NCBI GenBank assembly: GCA_946887155.1
Contig: CAMPKM010000266.1
Coordinates: forward strand, 1-5,063
From: an uncultured Gemmatimonadota bacterium
Lineage (GTDB): Bacteria > Gemmatimonadota > Gemmatimonadetes > Gemmatimonadales > Gemmatimonadaceae
Length of the DNA stretch: 5,063 nucleotides
Reading direction: 5' to 3'
In this document: piece after piece, positions 1 to 4,606 of the stretch
Numbering within the stretch: position 1 is the first letter of the stretch
Layout: every line of letters begins with the position of its first letter
The notes under the pieces: model-generated
The model's input: only the letters and a program-made list of their open reading frames with translations
The model's database searches: none
Told to the model about the DNA's origin: nothing
Program-made: the position numbers and the translations under genes

Positions 1-754
1 TCCCGAAGCCACTCAGCTTCGTGCGCGACGTGATCATGCCCGCAACGCCGGCCTGTTCGAGTCGCATGCCGAGCGTGCCTGTACCAAGTCCCATCGATCG
101 GCCTGTTCCGCGATAGAGCTTCGTGCTGTCGGGATTACTGGCCCACTCCGCCTGCATCGCCGAAACTGCGGAGTCCATGCGGGCTTTCGAAGCCGCGGTC
201 GCGTATTCGTACCAGTCTTCCGAGGGACGACAGGTCGGCCACGACGGTGACAGCAGTACGATCTTGCCCCGCGCCTGCGGAAGCCATTTCACGAACTCGG
301 TACTGTCGGCGAACTTCGGCAGGATGATCACCTCGGCGGTGACCGGCCGGTTGTTGGTGCCGGGACTCCAGGCCAGCATCGTCCCTTCGAGCGAACGGAC
401 GCGCGGCGTCATCAGGTCGATGTGCGACGTGCCGCGGCGCCAGCCGCGCCAGGTGCCATACTCTTCGCGGCGGGCGTCGATGCCCCATTCCTTGTACCTG
501 GCGATCACCCAGTCGCTGGCCGAGCGCATCCCCGGGCTGCCCGTCAGGCGCGGCCCGATCGAGTCGAGCAGAACCTGCGCCAGCTCTTCCGTTTTCGAGC
601 TGTCCATTCCCACGGACCAGATCCGCTTGATGACGGGGTCGTCAGTAGGGAAGGTGAGCGGCACCGGTGGCAGCGTGTTCGCCTGCTGCGCGGCGACGCT
701 CGACGCACCGAGTCCAGCGACGAGGGCGCCGACGAGAAGGGTCGAAATTCGCAT
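1..754 (-). CDS. Exported M28-family metallopeptidase with PA-like domain, N-terminal part (cut by window edge)
   Basis: The frame is open for 251 codons from the ATG at 752-754 to the left edge. Residues 1-23 form a Sec signal peptide: MRIS, then a hydrophobic stretch, ending VAA-QQ, with probable cleavage after Ala22. The mature start has a helical segment (IKRIWSVGMDSS) and an L-DSIGPRLTGSPGMR motif near residues 63-77. That motif is typical of the aminopeptidase-like N-terminus of M28 enzymes, where 'GPRLTGS' precedes the first strand. Residues about 130-251 look like the protease-associated (PA) insert, with 'KIVLLSP' and 'QAGVAGMITS' strands. The His/Asp/Glu zinc ligands of M28 lie further C-terminal, outside the window, so catalytic competence cannot be judged. 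The likely role is a periplasmic or secreted aminopeptidase or carboxypeptidase. No strong Shine-Dalgarno precedes the start; the start was chosen because it gives a complete signal peptide. It is separated by 451 bp from the lipoprotein gene upstream on the same strand. Confidence 0.8.
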   Translation of the reverse strand, partial: MRISTLLVGALVAGLGASSVAAQQANTLPPVPLTFPTDDPVIKRIWSVGMDSSKTEELAQVLLDSIGPRLTGSPGMRSASDWVIARYKEWGIDARREEYGTWRGWRRGTSHIDLMTPRVRSLEGTMLAWSPGTNNRPVTAEVIILPKFADSTEFVKWLPQARGKIVLLSPSWPTCRPSEDWYEYATAASKARMDSAVSAMQAEWASNPDSTKLYRGTGRSMGLGTGTLGMRLEQAGVAGMITSRTKLSGFG

Positions 755-761
755 CTGTTGC

Positions 762-780
762 GGTCTCGAAAGGGGAGACC
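762..780 (-). repeat. Inverted repeat in the peptidase leader (6-bp arms, 7-nt loop)
   Basis: GGTCTC (762-767) and GAGACC (775-780) are perfectly complementary and separated by 7 nt. On the minus strand the hairpin ends 7 nt before the peptidase ATG, where a ribosome-binding site would be expected and none is obvious. Six-base arms can arise by chance in a 5-kb window, so function is unproven. Confidence 0.4.
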
Positions 781-891
781 CGAAAACTACGAGGCGGGAG
801 GGGCGAGGGGAGCGTCATCCCTTCTCTGGGTTGGTCTTGCGGACGGAACGGATTGGCGCGGGTACGTCAACGGCTCGAGAACCGAGTCGCC

Positions 892-919
892 GCGGATGAT
901 GCGAATGGACGCGGATCTC
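892..919 (+). repeat. GCGRAT repeat cluster, copy 1
   Basis: Three GCGRAT hexamers occur in phase: GCGGAT at 892-897, GCGAAT at 901-906 and GCGGAT at 911-916, with spacings of 9 and 10 nt. The pattern resembles the short dispersed 'CGCGAAT' style repeats found in intergenic regions of several high-GC phyla. The match to a named repeat family is from memory and is not tested. Confidence 0.45.
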
Positions 920-972
920 ATTCCTTTGGTCCACCGGGATTCGACGTCGCTGAAGCCGTAAGAATCACCAGA

Positions 973-990
973 CTGGAGTTCGGTCTCCAG
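973..990. repeat. Inverted repeat CTGGAG-6 nt-CTCCAG
   Basis: CTGGAG (973-978) and CTCCAG (985-990) form a 6-bp stem with a 6-nt loop (TTCGGT). The same hexamer pair recurs in the larger inverted repeat at 1136-1180, so this region carries four copies of the CTGGAG/CTCCAG word. No T-tract follows on either strand, so it is not a convincing intrinsic terminator. Confidence 0.4.
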
Positions 991-1026
991 GGGGACGAGC
1001 TGTCACGGGGCACCAATCAACGCGTG

Positions 1027-1070
1027 TTAAACGCAGCCCCGCGTGACGTCGAATCGACGGTGAGGGCTGC
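1027..1070 (-). terminator. Possible intrinsic terminator: nested inverted repeat with short T-run (minus strand)
   Basis: The outer arms GCAGCCC (1033-1039) and GGGCTGC (1064-1070) are 7-bp perfect complements. Inside them lies a 13-nt odd palindrome, CGTCGA-A-TCGACG (1047-1059). Read on the minus strand, the hairpin is followed directly by GTTTAAC, a very weak T-run. It lies about 136 nt past the stop of the Ig-like lipoprotein gene, so it could end that transcript. The internal arms are unequal (7 and 4 unpaired nt) and the T-run is short. A structured RNA element or a DNA-binding site are alternatives. Confidence 0.3.
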
Positions 1071-1099
1071 AATCTTCGCGTTCGCTTTCAGCCGGGCCA

Positions 1100-1127
1100 A
1101 TCCGCGTAGATTCGCGAAATTCGCGGC
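1100..1127 (-). repeat. GCGRAT repeat cluster, copy 2 (inverted relative to copy 1)
   Basis: Read on the minus strand, the cluster contains GCGAAT, GCGAAT and GCGGAT in succession. On the plus strand the units are ATTCGCGAA (1110-1118) and ATTCGCGGC (1119-1127), an exact 9-bp period, preceded by the degenerate unit ATCCGCGTAG (1100-1109). The hexamer class and near-9-bp period are the same as at 892-919, in opposite orientation. Confidence 0.5.
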
Positions 1128-1135
1128 AACTCGGT

Positions 1136-1180
1136 TCTCCAGCCGTTGACCTGCCGCGGCCATCTGCCTGCCGCTGGAGA
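1136..1180. repeat. Inverted repeat with 8-bp perfect arms
   Basis: TCTCCAGC (1136-1143) and GCTGGAGA (1173-1180) are perfect 8-bp complements separated by 29 nt. The spacer contains the palindrome GCCGCGGC and a direct repeat of CCTGCC. It begins about 25 nt downstream of the lipoprotein stop (minus strand). No T-tract follows, so it is better described as a 3'-UTR stem-loop or a protein-binding repeat than as an intrinsic terminator. Confidence 0.45.
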
Positions 1181-1205
1181 CCCTCGAAGTCGTGGTCCCG
1201 ACTCG

Positions 1206-1640
1206 CTACTCCGTGACGGTCAGCGTGAAGATCGCGTTGGTAATTGGCGGGGCCATGTCGCCGGTATAGCCCGTGACCGACGGTTTGAAATTGACCTGGT
1301 GCTCGCCCGCTGGAATCGTGTTGTCGGCTCCGATGATGAAGACGCGGGTGATGGTCGTGCCCTCCGTCCTGGAGCTCTTGTCGACGATGGTAATGCCGGC
1401 GAAGGGCCGGGAGACGAGGATCTGGTTGATCTTCAGTCCGCCGCTGGCCGTGAAAACCACGGTGGCCGTGGTGGTCCCACCACGTGCGATGGTTGCACCG
1501 GCCGGCGAGACAGCGGCCGATGCCGTCGGAGTGCCCAATTGAGCAGGCCCCAGCGTGTCCTGGGATCCCCCGCAGGCGGCGACGAGCGCGAAAAGGAGTG
1601 ATGGCATCACCAAGGCAAGTCGTCCGCTACGTCTGGTCAT
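1206..1640 (-). CDS. Ig-like domain lipoprotein, function unknown
   Basis: This is a complete 144-residue protein. The N-terminus MTRRSGR is basic, followed by a hydrophobic core and the lipobox LVAAC. Lipidation is expected on Cys23, followed by GGSQD, so it is probably anchored in the outer membrane or periplasm. After a short Gly/Pro/Thr linker, residues about 38-144 alternate hydrophobic and Thr/Val-rich strands ('ATVVFTASGG', 'NAIFTLTVTE'). This resembles a single beta-sandwich of Ig-like type, with no visible catalytic motif. The start at 1640 is required to keep the signal peptide; only a weak GGAT sits upstream. It lies 109 bp downstream of the ECF42 sigma gene on the same strand and could be read through from it. 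I do not recognise a specific family; the fold call is from residue pattern only. Confidence 0.75.
   Translation of the reverse strand: MTRRSGRLALVMPSLLFALVAACGGSQDTLGPAQLGTPTASAAVSPAGATIARGGTTTATVVFTASGGLKINQILVSRPFAGITIVDKSSRTEGTTITRVFIIGADNTIPAGEHQVNFKPSVTGYTGDMAPPITNAIFTLTVTE
1457..1484. repeat. Two overlapping, mutually exclusive inverted repeats inside the lipoprotein gene
   Basis: CCACGG (1457-1462) pairs with CCGTGG (1466-1471). The overlapping CGTGGTGG (1467-1474) pairs perfectly with CCACCACG (1477-1484) across 2 nt. The two hairpins share bases and cannot form together. The segment encodes the Gly-Gly-Thr-Thr-Thr-Ala-Thr stretch near residue 54, whose GGN/ACN codons partly explain the symmetry. 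Confidence 0.45.
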
Positions 1641-1648
1641 AGGAATCC

Positions 1649-1677
1649 GGCGCTAAAGGATGTGGCTGCTTTGCGCC
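1649..1677 (-). promoter_or_regulatory. Leader hairpin just upstream of the Ig-like lipoprotein start
   Basis: GGCGC (1649-1653) and AAAG (1655-1658) pair with CTTT (1669-1672) and GCGCC (1673-1677). This gives 9 bp with one bulged T and a 10-nt loop. On the minus strand the stem ends 8 nt before the ATG, directly against the only Shine-Dalgarno-like bases (GGA). That position would suit translational control or mRNA stabilisation. A weak promoter-like pair (TTGCCT at 1700-1705 and TAGCTT at 1678-1683, 16-nt spacer, minus strand) would start transcription inside the stem. The full hairpin therefore forms only on transcripts starting further upstream, for example read-through from the sigma gene. 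Confidence 0.35.
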
Positions 1678-1749
1678 AAGCTAAGCCAGCGGCCTCAGCA
1701 GGCAATACTCCAATCCCCTAGGCCCTGGAATCCGCGCCCGACGCCAACG

Positions 1750-3015
1750 TTAGGCACTCACCTCGCCAAGCCGCTTGGCCAGGTAGCGTCGCTCGGCGTC
1801 GCTTCGGGCGAGATCCACCGCGCGAGCGAAGTGGCGGCGCGCCGCCTCGCTGTTCCCGCGCCGATGTTCCAGTTCGCCTAACGCCGCAGGGTGGAACGGA
1901 TAGGCATCCAGCCGCTCCGGGCCGGCGATCGCTTCGATCGCCTCGATACCACGGTCGGGACCATCACGCTGCGCGATCGCAATCGCCCGATTCAGCTCCA
2001 CCACGGCCGTCGGTGCGATCCGCATCAGCCTGTCGTACAGTATAACGACGGAATCCCAGTCCGTTTCCGGCACGGACGGGGCAGCCGCATGCACGGCCGC
2101 GATCGAAGCCTCGAGGTGGTACGCGGTCACCTCGTCGCCAGTGGCGGATTCGTTGAGCAGCGCCCGTCCTTCGGTGATGAGGTCGTGGTCCCACACCGAC
2201 CGATCCTGCTCCAGCAACGGTTGCAGGTCGCCCGATGCATCAAGGCGCGACGGCAGCCTGGCCGCATGCAACGCCATCAGCGCCGAAAGGGCCAGCGCCG
2301 CCGGCGTGCGCGTGACCGGGTGCTGACGGAGCAGGGCCGCGAGCCGCATGGCTTCGTTGCACAGTTCCACGCGCACGGTGTCCTTCGCTGACGCACCATG
2401 GTACCCCTCGTTGAACAGGAGGTACAACGCGCGATGGACCGCCGGACTCCGCGCCACGACGTCCTGTTCGGTGAGATCGAACAGGGTCGCAGCCTTCGCG
2501 AGCGTACGTTTCCCGCGCGAGATCCGCTTCTCGACGGCCGATCGGGAATCGAGAAACGCCGCCGCGATTTCCGCGACGCCAAATCCGCAGAGGATGTTCA
2601 GGATGAGCGCAATCTGGGCCGGTTCGGCCAGATCGGGGTCGCAGCATGAAAACATCATCCGGAGCTGCTCGCCGAGCATGACGTCGCCGGTAAAGGCTTC
2701 ATCGACGACGGCACGGGCGGTCCACTCGCTTTCGAGGAGCATAACGAGTTCCGGCGCGAAACGTCGCGCCGTCCGCTCGCGGCGAATGACGTCCAACGCG
2801 CGGTTGCGCGCGGTGGCCATCAGCCACGCCGACGGATTCGGCGGTGGACCGCGCAACTTCCACGTTTCGAGGGCCCGGGCGAAGGCGTCCTGCACCACGT
2901 CTTCCACCAGCGCCAGGTTCTGAACCCCGAACAGTCGAGTGAGCGACGCCGTCATCCGGCCTGCTTCGTGCCGGAAGAGGTGTTCGTGCAGGTGCGCCCG
3001 CTCGCTCGTGTCCAT
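1750..3015 (-). CDS. ECF42-group RNA polymerase sigma factor with C-terminal TPR-like extension
   Basis: The protein has 421 residues. Sigma region 2 spans about 13-83, with VEDVVQDAFARALETW at 37-52 and the segment ending DVIRRERTARR. Region 4 spans about 114-175, including MMFSCCDPDLA and a helix-turn-helix near 145-170. The long C-terminal part (about 186-421) carries the ECF42 hallmarks: LYLLFNEGYHG (198-207), WDHDLITEG (275-283), the IAAVHA segment (305-310), TDWDSVVILYDRL (318-330), VVELNRAIAIA (338-348), and a TPR-like repeat near 378-402. In this group the C-terminal domain is known to be needed for activity, and there is no classical anti-sigma factor. The ATG at 3015 was chosen because the longer frame, open to 3243, only adds sequence antisense-like in character that overlaps the DGPF gene. 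The start lies 4 nt after the DGPF stop (TAA-CACG-ATG) with no Shine-Dalgarno, so translational coupling is likely. Its signal and targets are unknown. Confidence 0.93.
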   Translation of the reverse strand: MDTSERAHLHEHLFRHEAGRMTASLTRLFGVQNLALVEDVVQDAFARALETWKLRGPPPNPSAWLMATARNRALDVIRRERTARRFAPELVMLLESEWTARAVVDEAFTGDVMLGEQLRMMFSCCDPDLAEPAQIALILNILCGFGVAEIAAAFLDSRSAVEKRISRGKRTLAKAATLFDLTEQDVVARSPAVHRALYLLFNEGYHGASAKDTVRVELCNEAMRLAALLRQHPVTRTPAALALSALMALHAARLPSRLDASGDLQPLLEQDRSVWDHDLITEGRALLNESATGDEVTAYHLEASIAAVHAAAPSVPETDWDSVVILYDRLMRIAPTAVVELNRAIAIAQRDGPDRGIEAIEAIAGPERLDAYPFHPAALGELEHRRGNSEAARRHFARAVDLARSDAERRYLAKRLGEVSA

Positions 3016-3019
3016 CGTG

Positions 3020-3373
3020 TTACATCGCGGCGATTGGTCGAACTTCGACGGAGCCCGTTGGATCTTCCAGCGACGGGCAGCCCTTGGCCAGTTCGGCGGC
3101 TTCCGCCGCATCCTTGGCCACGATGATCGAGTAGCCGCCGATGACATCTTTGGCTTCGGCGAACGGTCCGTCGACGACGGCACGCGATCCACCCTTGACG
3201 ATCTTGCCAGACGCTTCGAGGGGTTGTCCGTTTGATCGCACATGACCGCGCTTTTCGAGGTCGCGAAGCCAAGCTACCCACGCTTCCATGCTCTTCTGGC
3301 GCATTTCCGGTGTGCCCATCGCGGCGTCCCTCGCCTGCGCGGAGTTGCGATACAGGAAGATGAACTCGGCCAT
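3020..3373 (-). CDS. DGPF/YCII-family protein, partner of the ECF42 sigma factor
   Basis: The 117-residue cytoplasmic protein has no signal peptide or membrane segment. It starts with the strand MAEFIFLYRN. A helical MRQKSMEAWVAWLRDLEKRGHV segment follows (split here as residues about 24-45), then the defining motif VVDGPFAEAKDVIGGYSII, with DGPF at 68-71. It ends with the VEVRPI strand near 109-114. This is the ferredoxin-like alpha-beta barrel fold of YCII-related proteins. Members sit next to ECF42 sigma genes in many phyla; whether they sense a ligand, act as enzymes or modulate the sigma factor is not settled. A good Shine-Dalgarno, GAGAGGT (3379-3385 on the minus strand), lies 5 nt before the ATG. 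It is the first gene of a tight two-gene operon with the sigma factor. Confidence 0.93.
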   Translation of the reverse strand: MAEFIFLYRNSAQARDAAMGTPEMRQKSMEAWVAWLRDLEKRGHVRSNGQPLEASGKIVKGGSRAVVDGPFAEAKDVIGGYSIIVAKDAAEAAELAKGCPSLEDPTGSVEVRPIAAM

Positions 3374-3482
3374 TGGATACCTCTCGATTCACGGTATGGA
3401 GCAGCGCGACATCGTGCCGCGCCGTGTTCACCATATCAACGTTCGGGTGGAGCCCATCCGGACATCACCGACTGGTGGACGC

Positions 3483-3510
3483 AGCATATCACGACAATCC
3501 GGTTCTCCAA
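3483..3510 (-). promoter_or_regulatory. Candidate promoter for the DGPF-sigma operon
   Basis: On the minus strand, TTGGAG (3505-3510) is followed after 16 nt by TATGCT (3483-3488), and the -10 is preceded by TG plus one base, an extended -10 feature. The -35 is poor (3 of 6) and the -10 moderate (4 of 6). It would give a leader of about 100 nt before the DGPF start. Confidence 0.25.
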
Positions 3511-3585
3511 ACTCGTTCGCACCGCGCAGTCCGCATGAGGGGGAACGGGCACTTTCCGAGCGTTTGTGGCAGAACCCTTACTTCC

Positions 3586-3589
3586 GGAG
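3586..3589 (+). promoter_or_regulatory. Shine-Dalgarno deciding the hydrolase start
   Basis: GGAG lies 5 nt before the ATG at 3595. It supports this start over upstream in-frame ATGs, which would bury the lipoprotein signal peptide inside the protein. Confidence 0.65.
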
Positions 3590-3594
3590 TTCCA

Positions 3595-4545
3595 ATGACT
3601 GCGAGTCATCCCGCGTTGCTTGCGCTCGTCTTGTTCTCATTCGTCACGGTCGGTTGCGACGGGAATCGTCAAACTCGCGATAACGCATCAGCGGCGCCTG
3701 CCGTGATGGCACCTGGGGAACTCCAGGCGCTTCCGAGTAACCCGGCGGATCTGCGCGAAGCATACGGCAATGATTCAAGCCAGTATGGCGAGCTGCGCCT
3801 GCCGTCAGGATCTGGTCCGCATCCCGTAGTGGTGCTCGTCCACGGCGGTTGCTTCAAGGCGGCCTACGCGACGCTTCGAGATCTGGCGCCAATGGGTGAC
3901 GTGCTCAAGGAAGCAGGAATCGCGACCTGGAACATCGAGTACCGGCGAACAGGCCAGCCGGGCGGCGGATGGCCGGGAACCTACCTCGATGTGGCGAACG
4001 CCGTGGATCATCTTCGCGCGATTGCTCAGCAACATTCGCTCGACCTGAACCGAGTCGTGCTCGTGGGGCATTCAGCCGGAGGACACCTGGCCATGTGGGC
4101 AGCCGCACGCAGTCGGGTACCTCAGGAAAGCGCCATCCACTCTTCTGATCCGCTGCCCGTCCGCGGCGTACTGGACCTCGCCGGTCCGTTAGATCTCACT
4201 GCCAACATCGCCGGGTATCAAGCGATGTGCCGCGACACGGTCATTACCGGCCTCCTCGGCGGATCGCCCGCACAGGTTGCCGAACGATACGCACACGCCT
4301 CACCGATCCGGCTTGTTCCGCTTGGAATACCGCAGGTGCTCCTGATGGGTGAACACGAAGACTTCGTACCGCGCAACATCGCGGAAGCATACGTGAGCGC
4401 CGCGGCACGGGCCGGGGACCAGGTCCGCCTTATTGTCATTCCCGGTGTCGGGCACTTTGAAATCGCCAGCCCGCGCGCGTCGACATGGCCGCGCGTCATG
4501 TCAGTAATTCAGTCGCTGCTGGACGGAAAATTGCCTCCCAGTTGA
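3595..4545 (+). CDS. Lipoprotein alpha/beta hydrolase (esterase-like, BD-FAE/arylformamidase-like)
   Basis: The 316-residue protein has an N-terminal hydrophobic segment and a lipobox (VTVGC) giving lipid-modified Cys21, then a flexible linker to about residue 50. The hydrolase fold follows. VVVLVHGGCF (78-87) supplies the oxyanion-hole HGG, IEYRR (114-118) follows, and GHSAGG (158-163) carries the nucleophile Ser160. GEHEDFVP (252-259) gives the probable acid Asp256, and GVGHFE (284-289) gives His287. The triad is complete. The HGG and GHSAGG spacing matches small-ester or arylformamide hydrolases of the BD-FAE type. The substrate cannot be read from sequence. The ATG at 3595 has a good Shine-Dalgarno (GGAG, 3586-3589, 5 nt away) and begins the signal peptide; the frame is open upstream to 3373, but that part lacks any signal-sequence sense. 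Cys86 and Cys212 are additional cysteines that could pair in the periplasm. It is divergent from the ECF42 operon and is followed 61 nt later by a GAF-sensor gene on the same strand. Confidence 0.88.
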   Translation: MTASHPALLALVLFSFVTVGCDGNRQTRDNASAAPAVMAPGELQALPSNPADLREAYGNDSSQYGELRLPSGSGPHPVVVLVHGGCFKAAYATLRDLAPMGDVLKEAGIATWNIEYRRTGQPGGGWPGTYLDVANAVDHLRAIAQQHSLDLNRVVLVGHSAGGHLAMWAAARSRVPQESAIHSSDPLPVRGVLDLAGPLDLTANIAGYQAMCRDTVITGLLGGSPAQVAERYAHASPIRLVPLGIPQVLLMGEHEDFVPRNIAEAYVSAAARAGDQVRLIVIPGVGHFEIASPRASTWPRVMSVIQSLLDGKLPPS

Positions 4546-4592
4546 TGGTCAATCGGATTGCTTGGCATATCTTCCGGCACCCGGATCGCGCT

Positions 4593-4598
4593 GAGAGG
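4593..4598 (+). promoter_or_regulatory. Shine-Dalgarno deciding the GTG start of the GAF gene
   Basis: GAGAGG is 8 nt before the GTG at 4607 but only 1 nt before the out-of-frame ATG at 4600, so it selects the GTG. An in-frame TGA at 4592-4594 rules out any earlier start for the sensor frame. Confidence 0.7.
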
Positions 4599-4606
4599 AA
4601 TGCCCG

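Larger units (their letters stand above)
755..1205. other. Non-coding region with several inverted repeats and GCGRAT repeat clusters
   Basis: These 451 bp separate the Ig-like lipoprotein stop from the M28 peptidase start, both on the minus strand. Open frames crossing it on the plus strand begin inside the antisense of the peptidase gene and show no protein-family character, so I treat the stretch as non-coding. From left to right it holds a small hairpin (762-780), a G-rich tract (791-812), a GCGRAT cluster (892-919), a hairpin (973-990), a larger nested inverted repeat (1033-1070), a second GCGRAT cluster in opposite orientation (1100-1127) and an 8-bp-arm inverted repeat (1136-1180). It should contain the peptidase promoter and perhaps the lipoprotein terminator. 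A TTGACG hexamer on the minus strand lies at 866-871, but no acceptable -10 sits 16-18 nt from it. Confidence 0.6.
3374..3594. promoter_or_regulatory. Divergent intergenic region between the DGPF-sigma operon and the hydrolase gene
   Basis: This 221-bp region separates genes transcribed in opposite directions, so it must hold both promoters unless upstream start sites are used. On the minus strand it contains two near-identical words, TGATATGCTG (3482-3491) and TGATATGGTG (3429-3438), 53 bp apart. The first fits an extended -10. No convincing housekeeping promoter is visible on the plus strand. The TGTCGA-type -35 expected for ECF42 autoregulation is not present in clean form; the nearest matches are TGTCGT and TGTCGC without a correctly spaced CGTC. 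Confidence 0.55.

Noticed and set aside
123..1149. Open frames on the plus strand across the peptidase and the non-coding region
   Set aside because: They lie antisense to the peptidase gene, have Arg/Ser/Ala-rich composition typical of high-GC shadow frames, and show no signal peptide or domain character.
1749..1755. GTTAGGC, matching the integron attC core GTTRRRY, overlapping the sigma factor stop codon
   Set aside because: No complementary GCCTAAC inverse core lies within the expected 60-140 bp upstream on the plus strand, and no integrase or cassette organisation is present. A 7-base match is expected by chance.
1891..2923. Long plus-strand and alternative minus-strand frames inside the sigma factor gene
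   Set aside because: The minus-strand sigma frame has clear family motifs along its full length; the others are shadow frames from high GC.
3016..3243. Longer form of the sigma factor starting at 3243
   Set aside because: The extra 76 residues overlap the DGPF gene in another frame and have no family similarity; the sigma region 2 domain begins naturally after the ATG at 3015.
3567..3582. TGGCAG-N5-TTAC, resembling a sigma-54 -24/-12 promoter before the hydrolase
   Set aside because: The -12 element lacks the essential GC, and transcription would start about 2 nt before the ATG, removing the Shine-Dalgarno at 3586-3589.
3373..3594. Longer form of the hydrolase starting at 3373
   Set aside because: The extra 74 residues precede a good lipoprotein signal peptide, which must be N-terminal, and a strong Shine-Dalgarno supports the start at 3595.
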